A DNA stretch of 20,871 bases, from positions 1-20,871 of the IMG/VR virus record IMGVR_UViG_3300025930_000041; one strand, given 5' to 3'. A program made the position numbers and the translations under genes. The notes under the pieces were generated by a model. The model saw nothing but the letters and a program-made list of their open reading frames with translations. It was not told where the DNA came from and did not search any database. Shown in pieces: positions 1 through 5,091 of this stretch. The number at the start of each line of letters is the position of its first letter. Position 1 is the stretch's first letter. Source of the stretch: a virus.

Positions 1-1
1 C

Positions 2-91
2 CCGCTCGAGGGTGGCGGGCGACTCGTCGTCGAGCTCAACGCGCAGGAGGTCAGTGATCTGGCCGACGCGCTGAAGGCCGTCCTCTCCTGA
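2..91 (+). CDS. C-terminal fragment of an unidentified protein (5' end outside window)
   Basis: The frame beginning at base 2 is open from the window edge to a TGA at 89-91 and gives 29 residues ending in DLADALKAVLS. The acidic/hydrophobic spacing looks like a real amphipathic C-terminal helix. It lies on the same strand as, and just upstream of, the coupled genes at 189 and 515, so it is probably the preceding member of the same early or recombination operon. Too little is present to name a family. Confidence 0.5.
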   Translation, partial: PLEGGGRLVVELNAQEVSDLADALKAVLS

Positions 92-105
92 CCGGCAAGC
101 CGCGG

Positions 106-192
106 GTGCGCCGCCAGCGGGCGCCACGGCTCGTGGAGACGCCCCCGGAGGCGCCTGAGCCGGCACAGCGCGAGATGGAGGGCGCGGCGTGA
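106..192 (+). CDS. Tiny ORF translationally coupled to the next gene
   Basis: A frame open from about base 58 ends in TGA at 190-192, which overlaps the GTG start of the next gene at 189 in a GTGA arrangement. The most plausible start is the GTG at 106, giving 28 residues rich in Arg, Pro and Glu. A CTG at 88 overlapping the upstream stop is an alternative. No convincing SD is visible for either start. The stop/start overlap is what argues that this frame is translated, because such overlaps recur throughout the window. It could also be a chance open stretch in GC-rich DNA. No function can be assigned. Confidence 0.33.
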   Translation: MRRQRAPRLVETPPEAPEPAQREMEGAA

Positions 193-518
193 GCGACCGG
201 CCCAACCTCCCGCTGCCAGATGAGTTGGCGCAGGTCCGCGCCGACATCAAACGCCTGGAGGAGCGCGAGGCGGCGATCCGCGGCATCCTGCTCTCGGACC
301 CCGACACGCGCACCGGCGCCTCCTGGATCGCCGAGGTGAAGACGGTGCAGCAGGAGCGCGTGGACTGGAAAGAACTGCGCGCTAACCATCCCGGCATCAC
401 CGACGAATATACCTTCCCTGTGCAGGTCACGCGCGTCGTGCTGAGCGGTGTCGATGAGCACGGCGAGATCATCCCAGCGCGGCAGTTCCGCAAAGCCACA
501 GAAAGCCAGTCGCTATGA
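189..518 (+). CDS. Hypothetical protein of the recombination operon (109 aa)
   Basis: GTG start with a strong SD (GGAGGG at 177-182, 6-nt spacer). The stop overlaps the next gene's ATG in an ATGA (515-518). The N-terminal half is a charged helix (about residues 10-33, with motif IKRLEEREAAI). It is followed by a segment with TGASWIAEVKTVQQERVDWKEL, compatible with a short helical DNA- or protein-binding domain, and a beta-rich C-terminus. Small helical proteins of this layout often precede phage recombinases, and coupling to the annealing-protein gene supports a role in recombination or replication. I do not recognise a named family. Confidence 0.75.
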   Translation: MSDRPNLPLPDELAQVRADIKRLEEREAAIRGILLSDPDTRTGASWIAEVKTVQQERVDWKELRANHPGITDEYTFPVQVTRVVLSGVDEHGEIIPARQFRKATESQSL

Positions 519-1336
519 ACGCAGTCACGACACAGGAAACCGTCTCGGCTCAGACGCTGGAGCATGTGCTCGGTACAGGCGACCTCTCCAAACTGACAAC
601 CGGCCAGCGGGTTGAGTTCATGGCCCGCACCTGTCAATCGCTTGGCCTCAATCCATTGACCCGGCCATTCAGGTTCCTGCAACTCAATGGCCAGATCCAG
701 ATGTACGCGACGCGCGACTGCACGGATCAGCTCCGCAAGCTCCACAAGATCAATCTGGCGGTGATCGACAAACAGCAGGACGGCGACGTTTACATCGTCA
801 CGGTGCGGGCCAGGACACCAGACGGCAGGGAAGATGAGGACATCGGCGCCGTGACGCTTGGACAGCTACAGGGCGACGGCCGGGCTAATGCGCTGATGAA
901 GTGTCTCACCAAGGCCAAGCGCCGGGTGACGCTTTCGATCTGCGGGCTGGGCCTGTTGAGCGAGGATGAACTGGACACGCTGCCGGGCGCGGCTGTGTTC
1001 GATGCCGATGAACGGCCACCGGTTCAGACACGTCGCGAGCAGATCAACAGCGAAGTGCCGTTGGAGCAGCAGCCCGGCGTGCAGAAGATGACGCTGCGCC
1101 AGTGGCTCGATGACTTCGAGCTGCGCTGCCAGCGGGCCGAGACCGAAGAGCAGGCCAACGCGATCCTGAACGAAGAGCGGGTGCTGCGGCTGGATGATCC
1201 GGCGCTGGTCATCAACGAGAGCGCGCGCCAGCGGGCACTGGCCGCACGCAAGGCGATGGTGAATCGCATCTGGGCTGAGCCGCCGAATGAGGACGAGGAC
1301 GAGAGCGCGCTGGACCCGGAATCGGTGCCGGCATAA
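515..1336 (+). CDS. RecT/Sak-like phage protein, putative single-strand annealing protein
   Basis: The 273-residue protein opens with an acidic helical segment, then a conserved core: SLGLNPLTRPF (about residues 43-53), ATRDCTDQLRKLH (about 70-82) and KAKRRVTLSICGLG (about 134-147) followed by an acidic DELDT. Phage proteins with the pattern 'NPLTRPF ... DQLRK.H ... KRRVTLSICGLG' occur in recombination modules and resemble the RecT/Sak annealing superfamily. That assignment is from memory of the family, not a search. The C-terminal third is charged and probably flexible, as in many annealing proteins that use it for SSB contacts. The ATG is coupled to the upstream 109-aa gene. No exonuclease partner lies in the window; it could be upstream. 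Transcription should end at the hairpin at 1363-1412. Confidence 0.65.
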   Translation: MNAVTTQETVSAQTLEHVLGTGDLSKLTTGQRVEFMARTCQSLGLNPLTRPFRFLQLNGQIQMYATRDCTDQLRKLHKINLAVIDKQQDGDVYIVTVRARTPDGREDEDIGAVTLGQLQGDGRANALMKCLTKAKRRVTLSICGLGLLSEDELDTLPGAAVFDADERPPVQTRREQINSEVPLEQQPGVQKMTLRQWLDDFELRCQRAETEEQANAILNEERVLRLDDPALVINESARQRALAARKAMVNRIWAEPPNEDEDESALDPESVPA

Positions 1337-1362
1337 GCTGCGCGGCGGAAGACAAGCAACTT

Positions 1363-1412
1363 GGGCCGGGGCGCATCCCCCCGATGTGTAACCAACCCCG
1401 GCCCCTATTTTT
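1363..1412 (+). terminator. Rho-independent terminator of the plus-strand early operon
   Basis: GGGCCGGGG (1363-1371) is perfectly complementary to CCCCGGCCC (1396-1404), a 9-bp GC stem with a 24-nt loop. On the plus strand it is followed by TATTTTT (1406-1412). It starts 27 bases after the recombinase stop codon. On the minus strand the stem lies immediately after the TAG of the membrane-protein gene (1407-1405), but no T-run follows on that strand, so it is convincing only for plus-strand transcription. Confidence 0.75.
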
Positions 1413-1656
1413 CCTCATCCGATGGCGGCTCGCGCGCGGCAATGATCAGCGCCAGGATGCCGGCCAAGGCCTCCGAGAAGACGCCCGATGCGCGCGTGCC
1501 AAGGTCAGCACAGGCACCGAGCGGGTAGGCGCGCTGGTAAATCAGTATGACGCACGTCAATGCCGCAATGCTTACCCAGATGCATTGAAGCAGTACCACG
1601 ACGCCGAACAAGGCAAAGCACGCCCGCAGCATCGAGAACGGCGGCCGCCCGGCCAC
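1405..1656 (-). CDS. Small membrane protein, possible holin
   Basis: A GTG start at 1656 lies one base after the TGA (1660-1658) of the 660-aa gene, so the two are coupled. An internal ATG eight codons in would give 75 residues. Two hydrophobic stretches are clear: about residues 12-40 (LFGVVVLLQ ... CVILIY) and about 58-74 (FSEALAGILALIIAA). The tail is charged (REPPSDEEK). Size, two membrane segments and a charged C-terminus fit a phage holin, and its place at the end of the late minus-strand region fits too. No dedicated endolysin gene is adjacent, so holin is only a suggestion; a generic small membrane protein is the alternative. Its stop codon abuts the terminator stem at 1396-1404. Confidence 0.6.
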   Translation of the reverse strand: MAGRPPFSMLRACFALFGVVVLLQCIWVSIAALTCVILIYQRAYPLGACADLGTRASGVFSEALAGILALIIAAREPPSDEEK

Positions 1657-1657
1657 A

Positions 1658-3640
1658 TCAGTCTTCGCCGCGGATGGCGTCGATGATGTCCTGCAGCTTG
1701 GCGTTCCGCTGCAGATCCGTCCGGTCTGACCGCCGGTGATGCCGCCGGCGCGTTGCGGTCCCGGGCACCACGGCCCAGTTGTCGCCGACCGGCAGGTTTT
1801 TGCTGCTCACCAGCCGCCGCACCTCGCCGTCGAGCCACGCATAGGCGTCGGCCAGGCCAGGCACCTCCAGCCCGCTGTGCAGCGCCTGGGCGAGCGCCGC
1901 GCGCTGATAACTGGGATACGTCAGGTCGGTCGTATTGGCGGGCAACTGGTCGCCGTCCGCCGCGACATCCCAACCATAGGTCAGCACGTTGAGATCCGTC
2001 GCCTCGCGCCAGCTCAGGCACTTGGCGCCATACACCGGCTTGTTGATGGCGTGGTCCGCCGGCTTCGGCCTCGATGCGATTTCCCACGTCAATCCGTCCG
2101 CGCTGTCGCCCAGCGTCAGCGTCTCGCTGTCAATCGTCACGCTCATGCCGGGCAGGAATTGCTGCACATATTTGATCGTCAGCTCGCAGCTCGATTTCGT
2201 CATCGCCGTCGCCAATACCGAAGCATTCTGCATGCGGATGTGGTACGGCGCGCAGCGCGTCCGGCACCAGCCGCTGGTCGCCGAGGCGCGGTCGATGCTG
2301 GAGTGCATGAGCCACTCGGCCGGCTCGACCCACTCCGGCCGCCAGGATGCGATCCACGCCGCGGTCAGGTCCACAAAGGCCTGCTGCCAGACATGATCGC
2401 CCGACCGGTTGGGGTCCAGTTCCGACGACTGGCCGCTCTCGTAGATCGTATGGAAAACGTAGTAATACGGGTCAGAGGCGTTCGCCATCCGCGTCTCGAC
2501 GTGGCCCCGGTTCACCTCCAGCCAATGCTCCCAGTACGACCTCGGCAACAACCACGACGGCACCACGGCGGGCGTTGCGACGACGCATTCCGCGATGGCT
2601 CGGGTCGGCCACGCCCAGTATCGTCCCATCACCATGCAGCGCGAATCACTGGGTAGCGAAAGCTGCTGGTAATTCGTCGTGAATTGCATTGCCTCCAGAT
2701 AGTACGGATCGCCGGTCAGCAGGAAAGGTATATACACCGCAGAGGGCAGATGCCCTTGGTCCGTCCGCAGCGGGCTGGGGCCTTTGGCGATGTAGGGCGT
2801 GCCCTCGCTGCTGCTGTACATGTTGGCGCCGGGGAAGTCGTCCACGATATCACCTGGCGCTGGGGCAAGCGTCTCGGGATCGCGCACCACGCACGGATAG
2901 CTGTTGATTGCCTCGGCCTGATCGCGCCACGGAGTCTCCGGGGCGTTGCGCACGAGGTACTGCGCCTGCCATCCCGTGATGATGCCCAGTCCTGGGTAGC
3001 CGCCGGTCTGGCCCTGATTGCCCGGCATGCCACACGTCGCCATCGGCTTGTAGGCGCTCACCGACAGGATCGGGCCTTTCGCCAGCCCGGTCGTGTCGAG
3101 CGGCGGGATGAGGTTCTGCGCCACGAGCTGTGCGTAGGTGCGACGCACCGGGCGCGGTGCCGACTGCCAGCGCCAGCGCCCAAACCAGTAGTGCCCGCTG
3201 GTGGCCTCTACGGTGGCTGTGGAGCCGTCGCGGCGCGTGATGGTGGCGGTGTAGGCGGGAAGGTTGGCGGCCTGTGCGGTGGCGCGTGGCTGGCCGTGCT
3301 CGAACACCCACTCTTCGCGGCCGCCGGACCTGTCCGGGCGGTAGAACGCCAGCATGTGCGGCAAGCCGGGATTCACGCACAGCACGTTGTCCATGACGAA
3401 CCTGCCGTCCGGGTCGGTGTAGCTGTCGAGCGCCTGGCCCTCGCTGGCGAGGAACACGTAATCGTTGCCGCCCATGCGGATTGTGGCGCGCGCCTCGCCG
3501 TCGTCCGGTGGTGGCTCCTCCGGGTCCGGCGGATCGGGTGGATCGGGCGGCTCCGGCTCCACCTCCGCAGGCACGAACAGCCGCTGCGTCTCGGCGGTCT
3601 CGAATACAATGATGTGCGGGTAGGTCGGTGGCTCGGCCAT
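1658..3640 (-). CDS. 660-aa putative virion or carbohydrate-active protein with Pro/Asp linker
   Basis: ATG at 3640 is preceded by a GGGGAAA SD. Residues 1-27 form a short N-terminal module. Residues 28-47 are a low-complexity (PPD)n/Glu linker. The remainder is a long globular domain rich in Trp, Tyr and Pro. The segment around HLPSAVYIPFLLTGDPYYLE, with repeated aromatic helices, resembles alpha/alpha-toroid (six-hairpin) glycosidase-like proteins. That points to polysaccharide binding or cleavage, as in a tailspike or accessory depolymerase, but I cannot name catalytic residues. The C-terminus is basic (RRRHHRR) and then helical. It is transcribed like the late genes but separated from them by the plus-strand cassette. 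It overlaps no other real gene; the long plus-strand frames opposite it are codon-bias shadows. The existence of the gene is firm, its function is not. Confidence 0.7.
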   Translation of the reverse strand: MAEPPTYPHIIVFETAETQRLFVPAEVEPEPPDPPDPPDPEEPPPDDGEARATIRMGGNDYVFLASEGQALDSYTDPDGRFVMDNVLCVNPGLPHMLAFYRPDRSGGREEWVFEHGQPRATAQAANLPAYTATITRRDGSTATVEATSGHYWFGRWRWQSAPRPVRRTYAQLVAQNLIPPLDTTGLAKGPILSVSAYKPMATCGMPGNQGQTGGYPGLGIITGWQAQYLVRNAPETPWRDQAEAINSYPCVVRDPETLAPAPGDIVDDFPGANMYSSSEGTPYIAKGPSPLRTDQGHLPSAVYIPFLLTGDPYYLEAMQFTTNYQQLSLPSDSRCMVMGRYWAWPTRAIAECVVATPAVVPSWLLPRSYWEHWLEVNRGHVETRMANASDPYYYVFHTIYESGQSSELDPNRSGDHVWQQAFVDLTAAWIASWRPEWVEPAEWLMHSSIDRASATSGWCRTRCAPYHIRMQNASVLATAMTKSSCELTIKYVQQFLPGMSVTIDSETLTLGDSADGLTWEIASRPKPADHAINKPVYGAKCLSWREATDLNVLTYGWDVAADGDQLPANTTDLTYPSYQRAALAQALHSGLEVPGLADAYAWLDGEVRRLVSSKNLPVGDNWAVVPGTATRRRHHRRSDRTDLQRNAKLQDIIDAIRGED

Positions 3641-3663
3641 GCGGTTTCCCCTGCATTATTGTG

Positions 3664-3693
3664 TTGACTGCTGGTGCGTCGGTGGTGCATATC
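3664..3693 (+). promoter_or_regulatory. Putative sigma70-type promoter of the plus-strand cassette
   Basis: TTGACT (3664-3669, five of six consensus bases) is followed after 18 bases by CATATC (3688-3693, three of six). Transcription would start near 3700, which is the ATG of the ribbon-helix-helix gene, so the transcript could be leaderless. The -10 lies inside an array of heptamer repeats, so the promoter looks repressible. The -10 match is weak, so the assignment is tentative. Confidence 0.4.
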
Positions 3694-3701
3694 GGGTGCA
3701 T
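3673..3701. promoter_or_regulatory. Three phased GGTGCRT heptamers: putative ribbon-helix-helix operator
   Basis: GGTGCGT (3673-3679), GGTGCAT (3684-3690) and GGTGCAT (3695-3701) are direct repeats with start-to-start spacing of exactly 11 and 11 bases, about one helical turn. They span the promoter spacer, the -10 region and the ATG at 3700. Ribbon-helix-helix repressors such as the omega/ParG/CopG type are known to bind arrays of tandem short repeats cooperatively. The first gene downstream encodes such a protein, so autoregulation is the natural reading. They also lie 33-61 bases upstream of the divergent gene that starts at 3640 and could control it. Confidence 0.6.
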
Positions 3702-3828
3702 GGCAAGAATGTCTCTGACCATGACAGAACCGCAGTTGGTTTGGCTGCGCCGCGAGGCGAAGAGGCTCGGCATCACCGTGGCCGATCTCATCCGCCGCAT
3801 CATTGACCAAAAGAGGATTGACCAGTGA
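3700..3828 (+). CDS. Ribbon-helix-helix (Arc/CopG-type) transcriptional regulator, 42 aa
   Basis: The frame is open from 3628 but the real start is most likely the ATG at 3700 (or 3709), because the ribbon-helix-helix fold begins there: a strand (MSLTMTE), helix A (PQLVWLRREAKRLG), then helix B (TVADLIRRIIDQ). This matches the family pattern of a short beta strand, a Leu/Ala/Arg helix ending in Gly-Ile/Val-Thr, and a second helix with IRR. Such proteins are obligate dimers that place the beta strands in the major groove. No clear SD precedes the ATG, consistent with a leaderless message. The stop overlaps the next gene's start (GTGA). It is the first gene of the cassette and lies directly on the phased heptamers. 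Confidence 0.72.
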   Translation: MARMSLTMTEPQLVWLRREAKRLGITVADLIRRIIDQKRIDQ

Positions 3829-4136
3829 CAACGACAGAAATCACCGCCGCCGGCTACATCGTCCACGACGACAGTGGCGTGATCTACGGCTACGGCGCGA
3901 CCGATAAGGCCGCATGGGACGACATGCGCACCAACATGGAACTCGACGGCATCAAACTGCTAGGCGAAGACGATGACGCCACCGACGAGCTGGGTTCCTG
4001 GACCCGCGAAAGCAGCATGACCGTTATGCCGGCGTCGAAGGCACTGCTGGAAATGGTGGAAGACGAGGGCGGCGACTGCTCGTGGAGCAACATCAACGGC
4101 ATCGCCTGCACGACGGATGAAGAGACAGACGAATGA
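3825..4136 (+). CDS. Acidic hypothetical protein (103 aa)
   Basis: GTG start overlapping the regulator's stop, with a good SD (AGAGGA at 3812-3817, 7-nt spacer). The N-terminal half (AAGYIVHDDSGVIYGYGATDKAA) looks like a beta-rich segment followed by a helix. The remainder is strongly acidic, with many Asp and Glu and few basic residues. It has two Cys near the C-terminus but no transmembrane segment. Strong acidity can indicate DNA mimicry or an anti-host protein, but that is speculation. The stop overlaps the next start by ATGA. I recall small accessory proteins of similar opening sequence on alphaproteobacterial replicons but cannot name a function. Confidence 0.75.
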   Translation: MTTTEITAAGYIVHDDSGVIYGYGATDKAAWDDMRTNMELDGIKLLGEDDDATDELGSWTRESSMTVMPASKALLEMVEDEGGDCSWSNINGIACTTDEETDE

Positions 4137-4345
4137 GCGAGACGCCCGACAATCTGGTGCTGGCCCGGTTGCGCGAGATCCGCGACATGCTTGGCCGCGT
4201 GCTGGAGGACACCGCCGATCTGCGGCTGCGCGTTGGCGCCCTGGAGGCACAATTCGCCTCGGTGTCATTGCGAGTGGACCGGCTGGACGGACGGCTGGAG
4301 CGCATCGAGCGCCGGCTTGGCCTCATCGACGAGCCGGCACATTAG
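4133..4345 (+). CDS. Small coiled-coil protein (70 aa)
   Basis: ATGA overlap with the previous stop. After MSETPDN the whole protein is a heptad-patterned helix (LVLARLREIRDMLGRV, then LRLRVGALEAQ, then LRVDRLDGRLERIERRLGL). Small proteins that start with 'SETPDNLVL' and continue as a coiled coil are common in Rhizobiales genomes and their mobile elements, without a known role. Here it is the third gene of the cassette. It may form a homo-oligomeric scaffold or serve as a partner for neighbouring small proteins. It has no catalytic motif and no membrane segment. Confidence 0.8.
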   Translation: MSETPDNLVLARLREIRDMLGRVLEDTADLRLRVGALEAQFASVSLRVDRLDGRLERIERRLGLIDEPAH

Positions 4346-4365
4346 GCAGGCAGGGAAGACCGACA

Positions 4366-4539
4366 ATGCGCATGTCACGAACTGAACGGGACCAACTGAT
4401 CATCTCCATCTGGGAGATGATCGAGGACGCCGAACCGGACATTTCGACTGAGCGCCTAATGGCGATGGTCGAGAATGACACCGGCGCCGACTATCATCGC
4501 ATCATAGAGGCGCTGGAGCGGGCCGGAATATTAACATGA
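4366..4539 (+). CDS. Small hypothetical protein (57 aa)
   Basis: The start at 4366 (or the ATG at 4372) is chosen because a purine-rich GGGAAG SD (4353-4358) precedes it and because the frame further upstream overlaps the coiled-coil gene. The sequence is helical and acidic (ERDQLIISIWEMIEDAEPD, then a helix ending YHRIIEALERAGIL). This is compatible with a compact helix-turn-helix-like or winged-helix mini-domain, though no DNA-binding residues stand out. The stop TGA overlaps an ATG at 4536 in the next frame. I do not recognise the family. Confidence 0.65.
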   Translation: MRMSRTERDQLIISIWEMIEDAEPDISTERLMAMVENDTGADYHRIIEALERAGILT

Positions 4540-4613
4540 TCCACACTAGAGCGTTCAGCGGCGCAGCGCTTTGGATGACACACGCGCCGCATTCACACGA
4601 AAGGCTTTTGAGT

Positions 4614-4832
4614 ATGACTAGACTAGCACTCGCCGCGGCACTCCTGCTCGCGGCAACGCCCGCCTTCGCACAGACGTCACAGGGCTGGCAGCAATACGCG
4701 CCAGGAAACAGCAACTGGGAACAATACGTGCCAGGGAATAGGCCGATGCCCAGAATGCAGGATGTGGATGCCAGAGGGTGCCGCCCCGTGTTCATCCCAG
4801 GGCAGGGTTATCAGACGCAGTGCGGCTACTGA
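4614..4832 (+). CDS. Secreted small protein with Sec signal peptide (72 aa)
   Basis: The start at 4614 is chosen over the in-frame ATG at 4536 because it puts a textbook signal peptide at the N-terminus: MTR, a 12-residue Ala/Leu core, then TPAFA|Q with cleavage after residue 19. An AAAGG sequence lies about 9 bases upstream. The 53-residue mature protein contains an imperfect tandem repeat (QQYAPGNSNW / EQYVPGN) and two Cys near the C-terminus (RGCRPVF and QTQCGY) that could form a disulfide, as expected for a periplasmic or outer-surface protein. A phage-encoded secreted protein next to a membrane protein suggests envelope modification or superinfection exclusion. The alternative start at 4536 would be coupled to the previous gene but would bury the signal sequence. 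Confidence 0.72.
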   Translation: MTRLALAAALLLAATPAFAQTSQGWQQYAPGNSNWEQYVPGNRPMPRMQDVDARGCRPVFIPGQGYQTQCGY

Positions 4833-4833
4833 C

Positions 4834-5091
4834 ATGGAACTGATGATTGGCGCCGGCCTTGCACTCGCGCTGCTGTATTTCTGGCTGATCGGGCACTGGT
4901 TTGCCCGCGTGGTGACATTCCTCGCCTTCGGCGCTGGGTTTGTCTTGCTCGGATTAGCCATAGAACACGGGAAGAGTGCTGCCGCAGAACTGGCCTGCAT
5001 CGCGCTCGGATTCGTCGCTGGATGGTTCGTCGCAAGCCTGCCGACTTACTACTGGCGCCACCAACTCAGACAGATGCTGCAGCCCTACTAG
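4834..5091 (+). CDS. Three-TM small membrane protein (85 aa)
   Basis: ATG at 4834 follows the previous stop (TGA at 4830-4832) by one base, so translation is probably coupled; no clear SD is visible. Three hydrophobic segments are evident: about residues 4-20 (IGAGLALALLYFWLIG), 25-43 and 50-69 (AAELACIALGFVAGWFVAS). A short polar tail ends in QPY. It could be a holin, or a superinfection-exclusion protein acting with the secreted protein encoded just upstream. Its TAG (5089-5091) overlaps the stop codon of the convergent ejection-protein gene, with no terminator between them. Confidence 0.72.
   Translation: MELMIGAGLALALLYFWLIGHWFARVVTFLAFGAGFVLLGLAIEHGKSAAAELACIALGFVAGWFVASLPTYYWRHQLRQMLQPY

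Noticed and set aside
1736-3667. Two long plus-strand open frames (306 and 327 aa) opposite the 660-aa gene
   Set aside because: They are Arg/His/Ala/Gly-rich, have no recognisable motifs and lie antisense to a well-formed gene with an SD. Such frames are expected from GC-rich third-position bias.
3628-3699. N-terminal extension of the ribbon-helix-helix regulator to 66 aa
   Set aside because: The extra residues overlap the start region of the divergent gene and the promoter/operator, and the fold begins at the ATG at 3700 or 3709.
2850-3866. 338-aa minus-strand frame overlapping the 660-aa gene and the regulator region
   Set aside because: It reads through the divergent control region in a second frame and turns into Arg/Gly/His-rich sequence. 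The overlapping 660-aa frame has the SD and the coherent protein.
4536-4613. Longer form of the secreted protein starting at the ATG that overlaps the previous stop
   Set aside because: It would place 26 polar residues ahead of a perfect signal peptide. The ATG at 4614 fits better, although coupling at 4536 cannot be fully excluded.
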